Assembly: GCA_016763075.1 (NCBI GenBank)
Contig: JAESUM010000039.1
Coordinates: 1-61,667 of the forward strand
DNA from: Pseudomonadales bacterium
Lineage (GTDB): Bacteria > Pseudomonadota > Gammaproteobacteria > Pseudomonadales > JAHRWD01
Reading direction: 5' to 3'
Length of the DNA stretch: 61,667 nt
Part shown: positions 1-10,693 of the stretch, in pieces
How positions within the stretch are numbered: position 1 is the stretch's first letter
Layout of the letters: each line of letters starts with the position of its first letter
Translations under genes and position numbers: made by a program
Notes under the pieces: generated by a model
Database searches by the model: none
Told to the model about the DNA's origin: nothing
What the model saw: only the letters and a program-made list of their open reading frames with translations

Positions 1-1684
<1,684 letters not shown>

Positions 1685-1729
1685 TTACAGTCAGAATTCT
1701 TTTTGATCTATCGGTAAGTAACGCTTAGG

Positions 1730-2020
1730 TTACTTCTCTATTACCGCAAAAATGTCGCCTTCGGACATAACAAGCAGCTCTTCACCGTCGATTTTAACCG
1801 GTGTTCCGCTGTATTGGCCGAACAGTACTGATTCGCCAACTTTTACGTCAACAGGACGTACGTCGCCGTTTTCGAGTAATTTTCCAGCACCAATTGCAAG
1901 CACTTCACCTTGTGAAGGCTTCTCAGTTGCTGTACCAGGTAGAACGATACCGCCAGCAGAGGTGGTCTCTTCTTCCATGCGACGAACGACAACACGATCG
2001 TGTAACGGACGAATATTCAT
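1730..2020 (-). CDS. groES: GroES co-chaperonin (10 kDa)
   Basis: Heptameric lid of the GroEL chamber. It has 96 residues, the normal length, beginning with the conserved [10 protein letters not shown]. The GroEL-binding mobile loop with the Gly-Gly-Ile-Val-Leu core lies at about residues 17-35. It is the first gene of the groES-groEL operon and is preceded by a CIRCE element and a sigma70-like promoter. The RBS ggag lies upstream of the ATG at 2018-2020. Confidence 0.98.
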   Translation of the reverse strand: MNIRPLHDRVVVRRMEEETTSAGGIVLPGTATEKPSQGEVLAIGAGKLLENGDVRPVDVKVGESVLFGQYSGTPVKIDGEELLVMSEGDIFAVIEK

Positions 2021-2070
2021 TGTACGTATACTCCAAATTAATTAGGTTTTATAAGTTCAAGCAACCTTCG

Positions 2071-2097
2071 TTAGCACTCTAACGCTGAGAGTGCTAA
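2071..2097 (-). promoter_or_regulatory. CIRCE operator (HrcA binding site)
   Basis: The sequence is TTAGCACTC, nine spacer bases, then GAGTGCTAA: a perfect match to the CIRCE inverted repeat bound by the heat-shock repressor HrcA. It overlaps the last base of the proposed -10 box and covers the likely start of groESL transcription, so HrcA would block initiation. hrcA is not in this window. Confidence 0.95.
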
Positions 2098-2124
2098 TCA
2101 TAGGTTTGAGGTCCCCCGTGTCAA
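2097..2124 (-). promoter_or_regulatory. sigma70-like groESL promoter
   Basis: On the minus strand TTGACA (2119-2124) is followed after 16 bases by TATGAT (2097-2102). The -35 is a perfect consensus and the -10 matches 5 of 6. Its position directly before the CIRCE element supports vegetative transcription relieved by loss of HrcA. No clear sigma32-type promoter was recognised. Confidence 0.75.
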
Positions 2125-2384
2125 GCCAGCAAAATAATGGGATTGGTGCGAGGGACCGCGCCGAATCATTAGATCGGGGCGCTTATCTGGTTTTCAACCG
2201 TTGGCGGTAAATTTATTGTCTTGATTGGCCAGTACTGGGCCAAATAGTGCGATAGATGTGCAATAGGCACGCAACAGATGCGCAAAAGTATCCGGTGCAT
2301 TTACTGACACGTTATTTATGCAGTGCGATCACGGCAGTTTTCACTGCGCCCTGCTGCACCCTACTTTAGCCAAACCTGGCAAGA
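2125..2384. other. Spacer between groESL promoter and fxsA
   Basis: No gene was found. The only structure seen is a short inverted repeat, GCAGT-TTTC-ACTGC at 2334-2347, about 40 bases past the fxsA stop. It has no T-run, so I do not call it a terminator. Confidence 0.5.
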
Positions 2385-2966
2385 TTACGGTTTGTCATGA
2401 TCCGCTGGCGGCTCTTCATGAAACTCGCCTTCTAGGGTATGACTCGATGCTTGGCCGGATGCCTTGTCAGACCTTCGGTTAGACATATGGCTCTGGTCAT
2501 GTTGCGATGGCTGCGGCACGCGCTGCTTGGCTGGCTCTTCATCGAACGGGGGCTGGCCAAAACCACCAGACTGAAAACCACCGGCCCGGAATGAGCTCTG
2601 ACCGGCTTGCCCCATCATGCCAATACGGTGGCCAACCAGACTAAACAGCCACGTTCTTATGCCTGGCACCAACAACATAAACCCAATGGTATCGGTTAAA
2701 AACCCGGGCGTGAGCAGCAGTACCCCGGCAACAGCCAGCATCATGCCTTCAATAATTTCTTTGCCCGGTAGTTGCCCACTAGCGGCCTTTGCCTGAAAAC
2801 GCTGCAGTGTTTGCACGCCTTGTCTGCGCAGTAGGTTTACCCCAATAAACGCGGTCAATACCACCAGGCCGAGTGTGCTTAGGCCGCCAATCACACTACC
2901 GACTTCTATCAGCAGCCACATTTCCGCCAGTGGGATCAGAAGAAACATTAAAAACGATATACGCAT
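2385..2966 (-). CDS. fxsA: FxsA family inner-membrane protein
   Basis: Small inner-membrane protein; in E. coli its overproduction relieves F-plasmid exclusion of phage T7, and its cellular role is unknown. The chosen start, MRISFLMFLLIPLAEMW, gives 193 residues and the typical FxsA N-terminus; an in-frame upstream start at 3041 would add 25 atypical residues. It has hydrophobic segments at about residues 3-22, 27-45 and 70-100, with the characteristic Leu-Leu-Thr-Pro-Gly-Phe-Leu-Thr-Asp motif. The C-terminal third is Gln/Ser/Pro-rich, charged and probably disordered. fxsA also lies close to groESL in E. coli, so the neighbourhood agrees. Confidence 0.9.
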   Translation of the reverse strand: MRISFLMFLLIPLAEMWLLIEVGSVIGGLSTLGLVVLTAFIGVNLLRRQGVQTLQRFQAKAASGQLPGKEIIEGMMLAVAGVLLLTPGFLTDTIGFMLLVPGIRTWLFSLVGHRIGMMGQAGQSSFRAGGFQSGGFGQPPFDEEPAKQRVPQPSQHDQSHMSNRRSDKASGQASSHTLEGEFHEEPPADHDKP

Positions 2967-3282
2967 AAGCTGTGCTGCCCAACAAAAATAAAGCGGGTTA
3001 ACCCCATAAACTCGGTCGATGTGCTGAGGCCAAATAATCACCAGTGCATCATTACTGTTGTCTTAGGTGGGGCCACAGGCCTTGGGTTTCAAGACCTGCC
3101 GGCGTTTTACTGGCGGATAATCACTACGGTGTAACATCCGCTGGGGCGTGTTAGCATCAAGATTAAAGTTTCTAATATCGCATTTATGTTTAACGTCGCA
3201 ATGGAGTTCGTCGAACAAGCGAAACAAATGCATGCCGCTTGATCGAAGATCAGTATCTAAATCATTTCAGAGAGGATTTGAA
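2967..3282. other. Divergent spacer between fxsA and the SDR gene
   Basis: This 316-base region should carry the promoters of both divergent genes. I found no convincing -35/-10 pair, operator or small gene. Only the Shine-Dalgarno sequence agagagg just before 3283 is clear. Confidence 0.4.
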
Positions 3283-3963
3283 ATGCCACAGACTAAAACC
3301 GCGCTAATTGTTGGGGCCTCCCGGGGCATAGGTTTAGGGTTGGTAAAAACCCTTCGCGACCAAGGCTGGTCAGTGATTGCAACCGTTCGTTCTGAAAACC
3401 CAGAGGGGCCACACACCCTGCCCGGCGTTGAGGTTCACCCGTTGGATATCACCAATCAATTTGCGGTTAAATCCTTTGCTGAACAAATGCACAATCAACC
3501 GCTAGATTTACTGTTTGTATGCGCCGGTATCGCGGGCCCCCAACATCAATCGGCTAGCAACGCAGATGATCACGAAATTCTCGATGTATTCCAAACTAAC
3601 GCCATTGCGCCTTTGAGCGTTGCCCAGCAGTTAAGCGGCAACCTTAAAGAAGGCGCTGTGTTGGCGTTTATGTCTTCAGTTATGGGTAGCGTTGAAGGTA
3701 ATCAATCTGGTGGTATGGAGTTATACCGTGCGAGCAAAGCTGCATTAAACTCTATGATTCGTAGCTACGCAGCACGCCTTTCCAACCGTAAAATAGCGGT
3801 GCTGGCCTTACACCCTGGTTGGGTTAGAACTGCAATGGGCGGCGAGCAAGCTCCGGTGTCAGTCAGTGAAAGCGCGGAAGGTTTGGTGGCTCAAATCGAA
3901 AAAAGACAAGGCAGTGCACAGCAAGGCTTCTTTGACTACTTGGGCGAATCCATTGCCTGGTAA
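3283..3963 (+). CDS. Short-chain dehydrogenase/reductase (SDR family)
   Basis: NAD(P)-dependent oxidoreductase of the classical SDR fold, 226 residues. The cofactor motif GASRGIG is at residues 11-17 and the catalytic Tyr-x-x-x-Lys is YRASK at about residues 148-152, preceded by a Ser-Ser in the expected catalytic position (FMSSVMG). The overall form resembles the C-factor/CsgA-like subgroup. The ATG at 3283 is preferred because a good RBS (agagagg) precedes it and the Rossmann strand starts right after; the 45 codons upstream are not family-like. The substrate cannot be told from sequence. It is transcribed alone, convergent with trhO. Confidence 0.85.
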   Translation: MPQTKTALIVGASRGIGLGLVKTLRDQGWSVIATVRSENPEGPHTLPGVEVHPLDITNQFAVKSFAEQMHNQPLDLLFVCAGIAGPQHQSASNADDHEILDVFQTNAIAPLSVAQQLSGNLKEGAVLAFMSSVMGSVEGNQSGGMELYRASKAALNSMIRSYAARLSNRKIAVLALHPGWVRTAMGGEQAPVSVSESAEGLVAQIEKRQGSAQQGFFDYLGESIAW

Positions 3964-4005
3964 CATCCCTTTTTAAAGCCCACCGCCACTACCTGTTGTC
4001 TTAAA

Positions 4006-4983
4006 TTACCCGTTACGCTGCTTGTCTTTGAATTCTTTTTTGGCCTGACGCCGAGTCTCAATTTGCTCGGTAGTGCCTGCACCAATATGCGCTTCGCCAC
4101 GTTGCTTGGCCAGTTGCATCTGTTTTTCTCGCTCAACAAATCTCTGTAATTGCTGCTCTGAATGTTGATCAAAACAGTACGGACAACTCACCCCGGGCGC
4201 GTAGTGTTCGCTCTCTTTGTCTTGCTCGGTGATGGGCAAGCGGCAGGCATGGCATTGGTCGTAGTGCCCGCTTTCAAGCTGGTGATCAACGGTCACGCGG
4301 TTATCAAACACAAAGCACTCGCCCTTCCACATAGAATCCTGTTCAGGCACTTCCTCCAGATATTTTAGGATGCCACCCTCAAGATGGTAGACCTCGTCAA
4401 AGCCCTGTTCCTTTAAATAAGCTGTCGATTTTTCACAGCGAATTCCACCAGTACAAAACATCGCCACTTTTTTGTGTTTGTTCGGATCAAGGTGATCTTT
4501 TACGTACTCAGGGAATTCTCTGAAGCTCGATGTTTTTGGGTTAATGGCATGCTCAAAAGTACCAATTTGTACTTCGTAGTCGTTGCGGGTATCCACCAGT
4601 ATTACGTCTGGGTCAGAAATCAGCGCATTCCAATCAGCTGGTTTTACGTAGCTACCGACTACTTTAAGTGGATCAATGCCCTCCACCCCCATCGTGACGA
4701 TCTCTTTCTTGAGCTTCACTTTGGTACGGTAAAAAGGCATATCAGCGCTGTAGGATTCTTTGTGATCCAAGCCCTGTAACCGTGGGTCTGCTTTCAACCA
4801 ATTAAGCACCTGATCAATGCCATCACGCGACCCGGCTATTGTTCCGTTCACCCCTTCGGATGCCAGCAGCAATGTGCCTCTAACCTCGTTAGCATTCATC
4901 ACCGTTAGCAATGGCTCGCGTAGCGCCTCAAAATTTTCTAGGCGAACGAATCGATATAACGCGCAGATGACCGTTTCAGACAT
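4006..4983 (-). CDS. trhO: tRNA uridine(34) hydroxylase TrhO (rhodanese family)
   Basis: Oxygen-dependent hydroxylation of the wobble uridine in certain tRNAs, the first step towards 5-(carboxy)methoxyuridine. It has 325 residues from [10 protein letters not shown], a typical family start; an upstream frame to 5091 is not conserved in type. An N-terminal acylphosphatase-like domain (about 5-100) is followed by a rhodanese domain (about 120-215) with the active-site loop CTGGIRC at 177-183, containing the conserved Cys177 and Cys183. The C-terminal part has two Cys-x-x-Cys pairs (CHAC, CPYC) suggesting a metal-binding module, then a charged tail. Formerly UPF0176/YceA. Confidence 0.93.
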   Translation of the reverse strand: MSETVICALYRFVRLENFEALREPLLTVMNANEVRGTLLLASEGVNGTIAGSRDGIDQVLNWLKADPRLQGLDHKESYSADMPFYRTKVKLKKEIVTMGVEGIDPLKVVGSYVKPADWNALISDPDVILVDTRNDYEVQIGTFEHAINPKTSSFREFPEYVKDHLDPNKHKKVAMFCTGGIRCEKSTAYLKEQGFDEVYHLEGGILKYLEEVPEQDSMWKGECFVFDNRVTVDHQLESGHYDQCHACRLPITEQDKESEHYAPGVSCPYCFDQHSEQQLQRFVEREKQMQLAKQRGEAHIGAGTTEQIETRRQAKKEFKDKQRNG

Positions 4984-5206
4984 AGTTAACTCGGTAAAAC
5001 TCAAAGGAAATAAAACAAGCATAGAATAGCGGGGCTGAGGGCGTAACCGCATCAACAACCCTGACGCTAAAAACGCGGATATTTTAACCACCTGGCCGCC
5101 GGATTCAAATCAATCTGGGTTGCATTGGACGCTAGCCCCGCTATACCGATAAAATCGATGCCTTCGCAGTCGTACTGCAACCTATCAAAAAAGGAATTCA
5201 TCACCG

Positions 5207-6439
5207 TTGTCCGGGTTTAATTTTCTTCGCCAAAGCACCACCATATTGTTTAGCCCCAGAATGCTCGTCACTTTTGCAATGGGATTCTCCTGTGGCTTGC
5301 CGCTGCTGCTGACTATTTCGCTATTACAAATATGGATGCGCCAGGCCGGCGTTAACCTTGAAACCATTGGCCTAATGGCGCTGGTTGGACTTCCCTACAC
5401 CCTAAAATTCGTTTGGGCGCCGCTACTCGACCGCTACAGCTTACCCCTGGGCCGCAGGCGCGGCTGGCTTATTCTGAGCCAAATCACCCTGCTGCTTTGT
5501 ATTGGCGGGCTGGGTTATTCGGACCCTATTAACCACCCCTACCGAATGGCCCTATTTGCACTGGCTGTAGCATTTTTTAGCGCCACCCAAGACGCAGTAG
5601 TCGATGCTTACAGACGCGAAGCCTTACCCGAAAACGAGCTTGGCCTGGGTTCAACGGTTTATGTGTATGGCTACCGAATTGGCATGTTACTGGCCTCTGG
5701 CGGCGGGTTAATTTTAGCCGACCAGCTGTCGTTCCCAGTGGTATACCTGATTATGGCTGCGGCCATGTCAGTTGGTATTATCACGACCTTGCTTGCGCCA
5801 GAGCCCGAAGCAGCCCAAGACTTACCCAAAACCCTGATGGATGCAGTGGTTAAACCCTTTGCAGAGTTTTTCAAAACCGACCAAGCACTATTGATGCTGC
5901 TATTTGTGCTGTTCTACAAACTAGGCGATACGCTGGCTTCAGCCATGACTGCACCGTTTTATGTGGATATGGGATTTTCCGCTACCGAAATTGGCCTAAC
6001 CGTAAAACTCTACGGCTTTTGGGCCACTATTATTGGCGCGCTCATTGGCGCAGGGGTAATCTTAAAAATAGGGATTCGCCCTTCGTTGTGGGCCTTTGGA
6101 ATATTGCAGATGCTTTCTACCGCAGGCTTTATGTTGCTGGCAGTAGCGGGGCACAGCCTGCCGACACTGGCGCTGGTGATCACCTTTGAAAACCTTGCCG
6201 CCGGGATGGGCACCGCTGCATTTTTGGCCTTTATGGCAAGCCTCACCGACAAACGTTTTACCGCCACTCAGTTTGCGCTACTGACCAGCATCATGGGCGT
6301 ACCGCGGGTGATTTTGTCTGCCCCAACCGGTTATTTAGCCGCGGATATTGGCTGGTTTAACTACTTTTTGTTTTGCACACTTATTGCCCTGCCGGGGCTT
6401 TGGCTGTTGCGTAAGTTTAATCCGCAAACTACAAACTGA
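5207..6439 (+). CDS. ampG: AmpG-family muropeptide MFS transporter
   Basis: Inner-membrane permease of the major facilitator superfamily, AmpG group, which imports GlcNAc-anhydroMurNAc peptides for wall recycling. It has 410 residues with about 12 hydrophobic segments. Family signatures include GFSCGLPLLLT near residue 26, the loop KFVWAPLLDR and the AT-QDAVVDAYRRE segment. The start is a TTG at 5207, eleven bases after the RBS aagga (5191-5195); the first in-frame ATG lies at about residue 19, inside the conserved start region, so TTG is favoured. It leads a co-directional set with two ABC exporter genes. The substrate assignment rests on family resemblance only. Confidence 0.82.
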   Translation: MSGFNFLRQSTTILFSPRMLVTFAMGFSCGLPLLLTISLLQIWMRQAGVNLETIGLMALVGLPYTLKFVWAPLLDRYSLPLGRRRGWLILSQITLLLCIGGLGYSDPINHPYRMALFALAVAFFSATQDAVVDAYRREALPENELGLGSTVYVYGYRIGMLLASGGGLILADQLSFPVVYLIMAAAMSVGIITTLLAPEPEAAQDLPKTLMDAVVKPFAEFFKTDQALLMLLFVLFYKLGDTLASAMTAPFYVDMGFSATEIGLTVKLYGFWATIIGALIGAGVILKIGIRPSLWAFGILQMLSTAGFMLLAVAGHSLPTLALVITFENLAAGMGTAAFLAFMASLTDKRFTATQFALLTSIMGVPRVILSAPTGYLAADIGWFNYFLFCTLIALPGLWLLRKFNPQTTN

Positions 6440-6478
6440 ACCTCTTGTTACAAAGACAAGGCTTGCCAAGGAATTGCT

Positions 6479-7369
6479 ATGGAAACCATACTTGAGATCA
6501 AAAACCTTGCCAAAAGCTACGGCAAACTCAAAGCAGTCGATGGCATTTCATTCAAAATTCCACCGGGGATTTGTTTCGGGCTTTTGGGTCCAAACGGAGC
6601 AGGAAAAACCACCACCATCGAGATGATTGAGGGCATTATAAAACCCAGCTCCGGCACGATATTCTATAAAGAAAAATTGATCGATAAACAGTTTCGCCAG
6701 GAAGCCGGCATTCAGTTCCAATCGACAGCGCTGATGGATTTTGTAACCGTTCGCGAGATACTCAAGCTATTTACCAGCTTCTACGAGCAAACCATACCCG
6801 TCGAGCAATTAGCCGAGCAATGTAATCTGATAGGGTTTCTCGACCAGTACGCAACCAAACTTTCCGGTGGCCAGCGACAACGATTGCTATTGGCACTTGC
6901 CCTAATCAACGACCCACAGATTCTATTCCTCGATGAACCCACCACTGGGCTTGACCCCCAAGCCCGGCGGCATTTTTGGGAACTCATCGAGTCGATAAAA
7001 AAACAGGGGAAGACCATCGTGCTGACCACACATTATATGGATGAAGCAGAGGCGCTCTGTGATCATTTGGTGATTGTTGATCAGGGTAAAATCATCGAAC
7101 AGGGCAGCCCACAGGAGCTACTTGGCCAACATTTTAATACCGTCTGCATACAAATTGATGAGGCAGAGATCGACAATATACCCGTCGATGTTGCAACGTC
7201 TACCCAGCGGGTCAACCATCAAATTCAGATAGAAACAGAACAGCTCGAACAAACGCTTTCGAAACTAATTGAAGCAGGCGTAAACCTTTCTTCAATGCGC
7301 ATTCGCAACCGTACGCTCGAGGATCTGTTCTTAAAGCTAACCGGCAACCAACTTCGCGAAGCTTCCTAA
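6479..7369 (+). CDS. ABC transporter ATP-binding protein (ABC-2 exporter type)
   Basis: Cytosolic ATPase subunit of an ABC exporter, 296 residues. Walker A GPNGAGKTT is at 37-45, the signature LSGGQ at 128-132, Walker B LFLDEP at about 149-154 and the switch His in TTHYMDEAEA. The C-terminal 70 residues form the usual dimerisation/regulatory tail of the NatA/CcmA-like group. The RBS aagga is seven bases from the ATG. It is 39 bases after ampG and 27 bases before the permease gene. The substrate is unknown. Confidence 0.92.
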   Translation: METILEIKNLAKSYGKLKAVDGISFKIPPGICFGLLGPNGAGKTTTIEMIEGIIKPSSGTIFYKEKLIDKQFRQEAGIQFQSTALMDFVTVREILKLFTSFYEQTIPVEQLAEQCNLIGFLDQYATKLSGGQRQRLLLALALINDPQILFLDEPTTGLDPQARRHFWELIESIKKQGKTIVLTTHYMDEAEALCDHLVIVDQGKIIEQGSPQELLGQHFNTVCIQIDEAEIDNIPVDVATSTQRVNHQIQIETEQLEQTLSKLIEAGVNLSSMRIRNRTLEDLFLKLTGNQLREAS

Positions 7370-7396
7370 TTTGTTTTGGTATTCAAAGGAAATCAC

Positions 7397-8431
7397 ATGA
7401 AAAAAACCCTATCCTTGTTTCTAGTCCGAAATCGCGAATTCATCCGCGACAAGGCTTCCCTGTCTTGGAATTTGGTTTTTCCGTTATTGATGATTATTGG
7501 ATTCGTTTTCGCTTTTTCGGGTGACAACAAACCCCTGTTTAAAGTGGGTTATCTGGAACCGACGCCTACCAACAGCGAAACCACAAACTCGGGTCGCGGC
7601 CCCGTCCATTACCCACTTAACCATCCCTACATTCAATGGATTCCGTTTACTGAATTGGAAACCGGTATCAATCGTGTCAAACATCATCAAATTGATTTGC
7701 TGGTAGAGCTTACGGCCCAGCCGCGCTACTGGATTAATAGCGACTCCCGCCAGGGTGTATTTTTAGAGCAATTACTAGGCGATGCTGGTGTCGATTCTGC
7801 GCTAAAACAGCCGGTAACCGGAAGGCCCGTGCGTTATATCGACTGGGTGCTTCCCGGCATACTGGGCATGAATATCATGTTTGGCGGCTTATTCGGGGTC
7901 GGTTACGTGATTGTCCGCTATCGCAAAAACGGCGTGCTTAAAAGGCTGCAGGCAACTCCGGTAAATGCCATTCAATTCTTGGCTGCGCAGATTGCTTCAC
8001 GACTTATTATCGTCGTGGGTATCGCCATTATTATTTTTGTCGGTTGTGATATTTTTCTAGATTTTTTGATGCTGGGTTCTTACATCGACCTGCTGATCAT
8101 CACAATATTGGGAGCAATGTGCCTAATTTCAATTGGCCTACTGGCCGCAAGCCGCACCGACAGCGAGGAGTTAGCCGGAGGCCTTCTCAACTCGTTAAGC
8201 TGGCCAATGATGTTTCTTTCCGGTGTCTGGTTTTCTTTGGAGGGCGCTCACCCTGCCATGAAACAGCTAGCTGATTGGCTACCCCTAACCCATATGGTGC
8301 ACGCAGCTCGGGAGATCATGATCAACGGTACGCCGCTTGGTGAGCTTACCAGCGAGATCTGGATACTATCGGCCATGACTCTGTTTTTTCTATGCTTAGC
8401 TTCGATTCTGTTTCGATGGAATAAAAACTAG
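7397..8431 (+). CDS. ABC-2 type transporter permease
   Basis: Membrane partner of the preceding ATPase, 344 residues from MKKTLSLFLV, with RBS aaagga seven bases ahead. The architecture is typical of ABC-2 permeases: one N-terminal membrane helix (about residues 25-45), a periplasmic domain of about 120 residues, then five helices in the C-terminal half including the conserved WVLPGILGMN-type entry and the LSGVWF motif. Substrate is unknown; drug, lipid or a wall-related compound are all possible. Confidence 0.9.
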   Translation: MKKTLSLFLVRNREFIRDKASLSWNLVFPLLMIIGFVFAFSGDNKPLFKVGYLEPTPTNSETTNSGRGPVHYPLNHPYIQWIPFTELETGINRVKHHQIDLLVELTAQPRYWINSDSRQGVFLEQLLGDAGVDSALKQPVTGRPVRYIDWVLPGILGMNIMFGGLFGVGYVIVRYRKNGVLKRLQATPVNAIQFLAAQIASRLIIVVGIAIIIFVGCDIFLDFLMLGSYIDLLIITILGAMCLISIGLLAASRTDSEELAGGLLNSLSWPMMFLSGVWFSLEGAHPAMKQLADWLPLTHMVHAAREIMINGTPLGELTSEIWILSAMTLFFLCLASILFRWNKN

Positions 8432-8465
8432 CCCGAAGCCATTCTATGCACACAGGGGCTTTGGG

Positions 8466-8948
8466 TTAATCCCGAAAGTTATTAAACTGCAACGGCACAT
8501 CTAGCTCTTGTTCGCGTAGCAGTTGCATGGCCTGCTGTAAATCGTCACGTTTTTTCCCGGTGACTCGTACTTTTTCGCCTTGAATGGCCGCTTGTACTTT
8601 TAGCTTTGAGCCCTTCAAAAGTTTGACTATTTTACGAGCTGTGTCGCTATCTACACCTTGGCGTAGTTTGGCTTTTTGCTTCATCTGTTTGCCCAGTGGG
8701 TATGGGTCTTCCAGGTCTAAACAGCCTACGTCTATTTTACGCGCCACTAACTTACTTTTTAAAATATCGAGCATCTGCTGGAGCTGAAATTCAACTTCGG
8801 CTGCAATCAATACTTCCATATCTGTCAGTTCAAAACTGGCATCAACTCCTTTAAAATCAAACCGAGTGCTCAGTTCGCGATTGGCCTGGTCTATGGCATT
8901 GCGTGCTTCATGGCTGTCGACTTCTGATACGGTATCGAAAGTGGGCAT
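8466..8948 (-). CDS. yajQ: YajQ family nucleotide-binding protein
   Basis: Cytosolic protein of 160 residues with two ferredoxin-like halves; members bind nucleotides, and the Xanthomonas homologue is a cyclic-di-GMP effector. The conserved start [11 protein letters not shown], the segment [12 protein letters not shown] and the ending PLQFNNFRD are all present. It is convergent with the ABC permease gene; a GC-rich imperfect inverted repeat (8430-8467) spans both stop codons but lacks a T-run. A link with the diguanylate cyclase at 33153 is only an inference. Confidence 0.95.
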   Translation of the reverse strand: MPTFDTVSEVDSHEARNAIDQANRELSTRFDFKGVDASFELTDMEVLIAAEVEFQLQQMLDILKSKLVARKIDVGCLDLEDPYPLGKQMKQKAKLRQGVDSDTARKIVKLLKGSKLKVQAAIQGEKVRVTGKKRDDLQQAMQLLREQELDVPLQFNNFRD

Positions 8949-9142
8949 AATGATGTTCCTATTTGCGTTGGCTATTTGTTATAAATGATGGCTAAACTAG
9001 GATTCTATCAATGACAGCGGCAATTGAAAAACAGCCGCTAAAGCACCATGATATTGATCGATGCTATTTTGCACACCTTTTACCATTCACTATTTGATAG
9101 CCGCGTATACCGAGGCAGCATTTTTAAGGTTTAAACAGTAAC

Positions 9143-10000
9143 GTGAAAACACCCAAACGAATCCAGCCGCTGATCAACGATGGTCTTGTCGACGAAGTAC
9201 TACGCCAATTAATGAGCGGCAAAGAAGCCACGGTTTTTGTGGTGCGTTGTGGCTCGGAAATTCGCTGCGCCAAAGTCTATAAAGATGCCGCCAAACGTAG
9301 TTTTAAAAAGGCCGTAACGTACCAAGAAGGCCGTAAGGTTCGTAATAGCCGCCGCGCCCGCGCCATGGAGAAAGGCTCCAAGTTTGGCCGTAAACAACAG
9401 GAAGAAACCTGGCAAAATGCTGAAGTCGATGCGCTGTACAAAGTAAGTCACGCCGGTGTTCGGGTACCTCAGCCCTACGGTTGTTTTGATGGCGTATTGT
9501 TAATGGAGCTGATCACCGACGACGAAGGCCAGGTTGCACCTCGCCTAAATGACGTTTCTATGTCGGAAGAACAAGCGCTAGAAGACCATGCACTGATGAT
9601 GCAATACGTCGTGCAAATGTTGTGCGTGGGCATTGTGCATGGCGACCTTTCCGAGTTTAACGTGCTGGTAGATGACTACGGCCCCGTCATTATTGATATG
9701 CCTCAAGCGGTCGATGCTTCCGCGAATAATCACGCTGAATCGATGTTGGCTCGGGACGTAAACAATATGCGCAGCTACTACGGGCTTTTTGCTCCGCAGC
9801 TGCTGGATACCCAATACGCCAAAGAGATTTGGGACCTGTACGAAAACGGCGAATTACAGCCGGATACCAAGCTCACAGGACTATTTGAAGACGATGACGA
9901 ATCCGCTGATGTGGATAGCGTGCTGCTTGAAATTAAAGCCGCATTCGAGGAAGAGCAAGAGCGCCTGGAGCGAATCCGCGACGCTGAAGCCGAGCTTTAG
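9143..10000 (+). CDS. RIO-type serine/threonine protein kinase
   Basis: Atypical protein kinase of the RIO1 type, 285 residues, starting with GTG at 9143. The nucleotide-loop motif MSGKEATVFVV is at 24-34, the ATP-contacting Lys at about 44 in CAKVYK, the catalytic loop HGDLSEFN at 166-173 (Asp168) and the metal-binding Asp185 in IIDMPQAV. The C-terminus is very acidic, with a long Glu-rich helix. Archaeal and eukaryotic RIO proteins act in small-subunit ribosome maturation; the bacterial role is poorly defined. It is divergent from yajQ. Confidence 0.9.
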   Translation: MKTPKRIQPLINDGLVDEVLRQLMSGKEATVFVVRCGSEIRCAKVYKDAAKRSFKKAVTYQEGRKVRNSRRARAMEKGSKFGRKQQEETWQNAEVDALYKVSHAGVRVPQPYGCFDGVLLMELITDDEGQVAPRLNDVSMSEEQALEDHALMMQYVVQMLCVGIVHGDLSEFNVLVDDYGPVIIDMPQAVDASANNHAESMLARDVNNMRSYYGLFAPQLLDTQYAKEIWDLYENGELQPDTKLTGLFEDDDESADVDSVLLEIKAAFEEEQERLERIRDAEAEL

Positions 10001-10042
10001 AGCTGATTAATCTCTCGTTTCACTAAACGGCTCGATACCAGC

Positions 10043-10690
10043 CTAAAAACCTGCTCTACCCTGAGTTTCATTCAATAAGCCTTCTAACATGCGCAGCGTT
10101 CTGGTTTTAAAAACCGTCGCTCGCTGCCAATACATGGTTTCTCCGAATAACGAAATCCCCATGTAACCGCGCACGCGCAGGTAGTTACCATCGACCCACT
10201 CCAACTTGCACCGATAGTAATTGCCGCTGTTGGGGTCATATATTTTTCCGCCGGCCCATATGCCATCTTGATATTTTAATCCGCTGGCAATCACCAACCC
10301 CGTTAATGATTGTGATTCAAGCTTTGAGTCCGGGCTGTGAATATCGATACGAGGCTGGTGCAGCAGCTTATCATCCACCGAATCCGCCACAGTAAAGCGT
10401 GGGTCGCGCAGCTTCACAATACGCACCGAGTAACTGCTGCCCTGTGGGTAAATCTCTATTAATGCCGAGCCATCGGGCATGACCCATTGGCCCAGCACCC
10501 GATCTGCATCGTTGATAACCTCAGGTGCGTTAAGCTGAGGCTGAGGGTAAGGCTGAGCCTGCGCCGAAAGCACGGCGGACAAGCCGCCAACCATTAGCCA
10601 TTTTGCCCAATTCACGCCTTTTGCACGCGTATTAGCACTGGCACTAACCTCGCCCAAGCCGGGAAAAAAACACTGCAGGAAAGAGCACAT
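10043..10690 (-). CDS. DUF2147 domain secreted protein
   Basis: Exported protein of unknown function, 215 residues. A hydrophobic signal segment is at about residues 28-45 ending Ala-Gln-Ala, preceded by an unusually long N-terminal stretch, so the true start may be internal (for example M32). The mature part has the DUF2147 hallmarks: an opening of the type RVLGQWVMPDG, then I-x-I-Y-P-Q, and the closing LRVRGYMGISLFGETMYW region. It lies only three bases downstream of the fatty acid hydroxylase gene and is almost certainly cotranscribed. Confidence 0.8.
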   Translation of the reverse strand: MCSFLQCFFPGLGEVSASANTRAKGVNWAKWLMVGGLSAVLSAQAQPYPQPQLNAPEVINDADRVLGQWVMPDGSALIEIYPQGSSYSVRIVKLRDPRFTVADSVDDKLLHQPRIDIHSPDSKLESQSLTGLVIASGLKYQDGIWAGGKIYDPNSGNYYRCKLEWVDGNYLRVRGYMGISLFGETMYWQRATVFKTRTLRMLEGLLNETQGRAGF

Positions 10691-10693
10691 ACC

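Noticed and set aside
8430-8467. Shared terminator between the ABC permease gene and yajQ
   Set aside because: An 11-base imperfect stem with wobble pairs exists, but neither side has a T-run.
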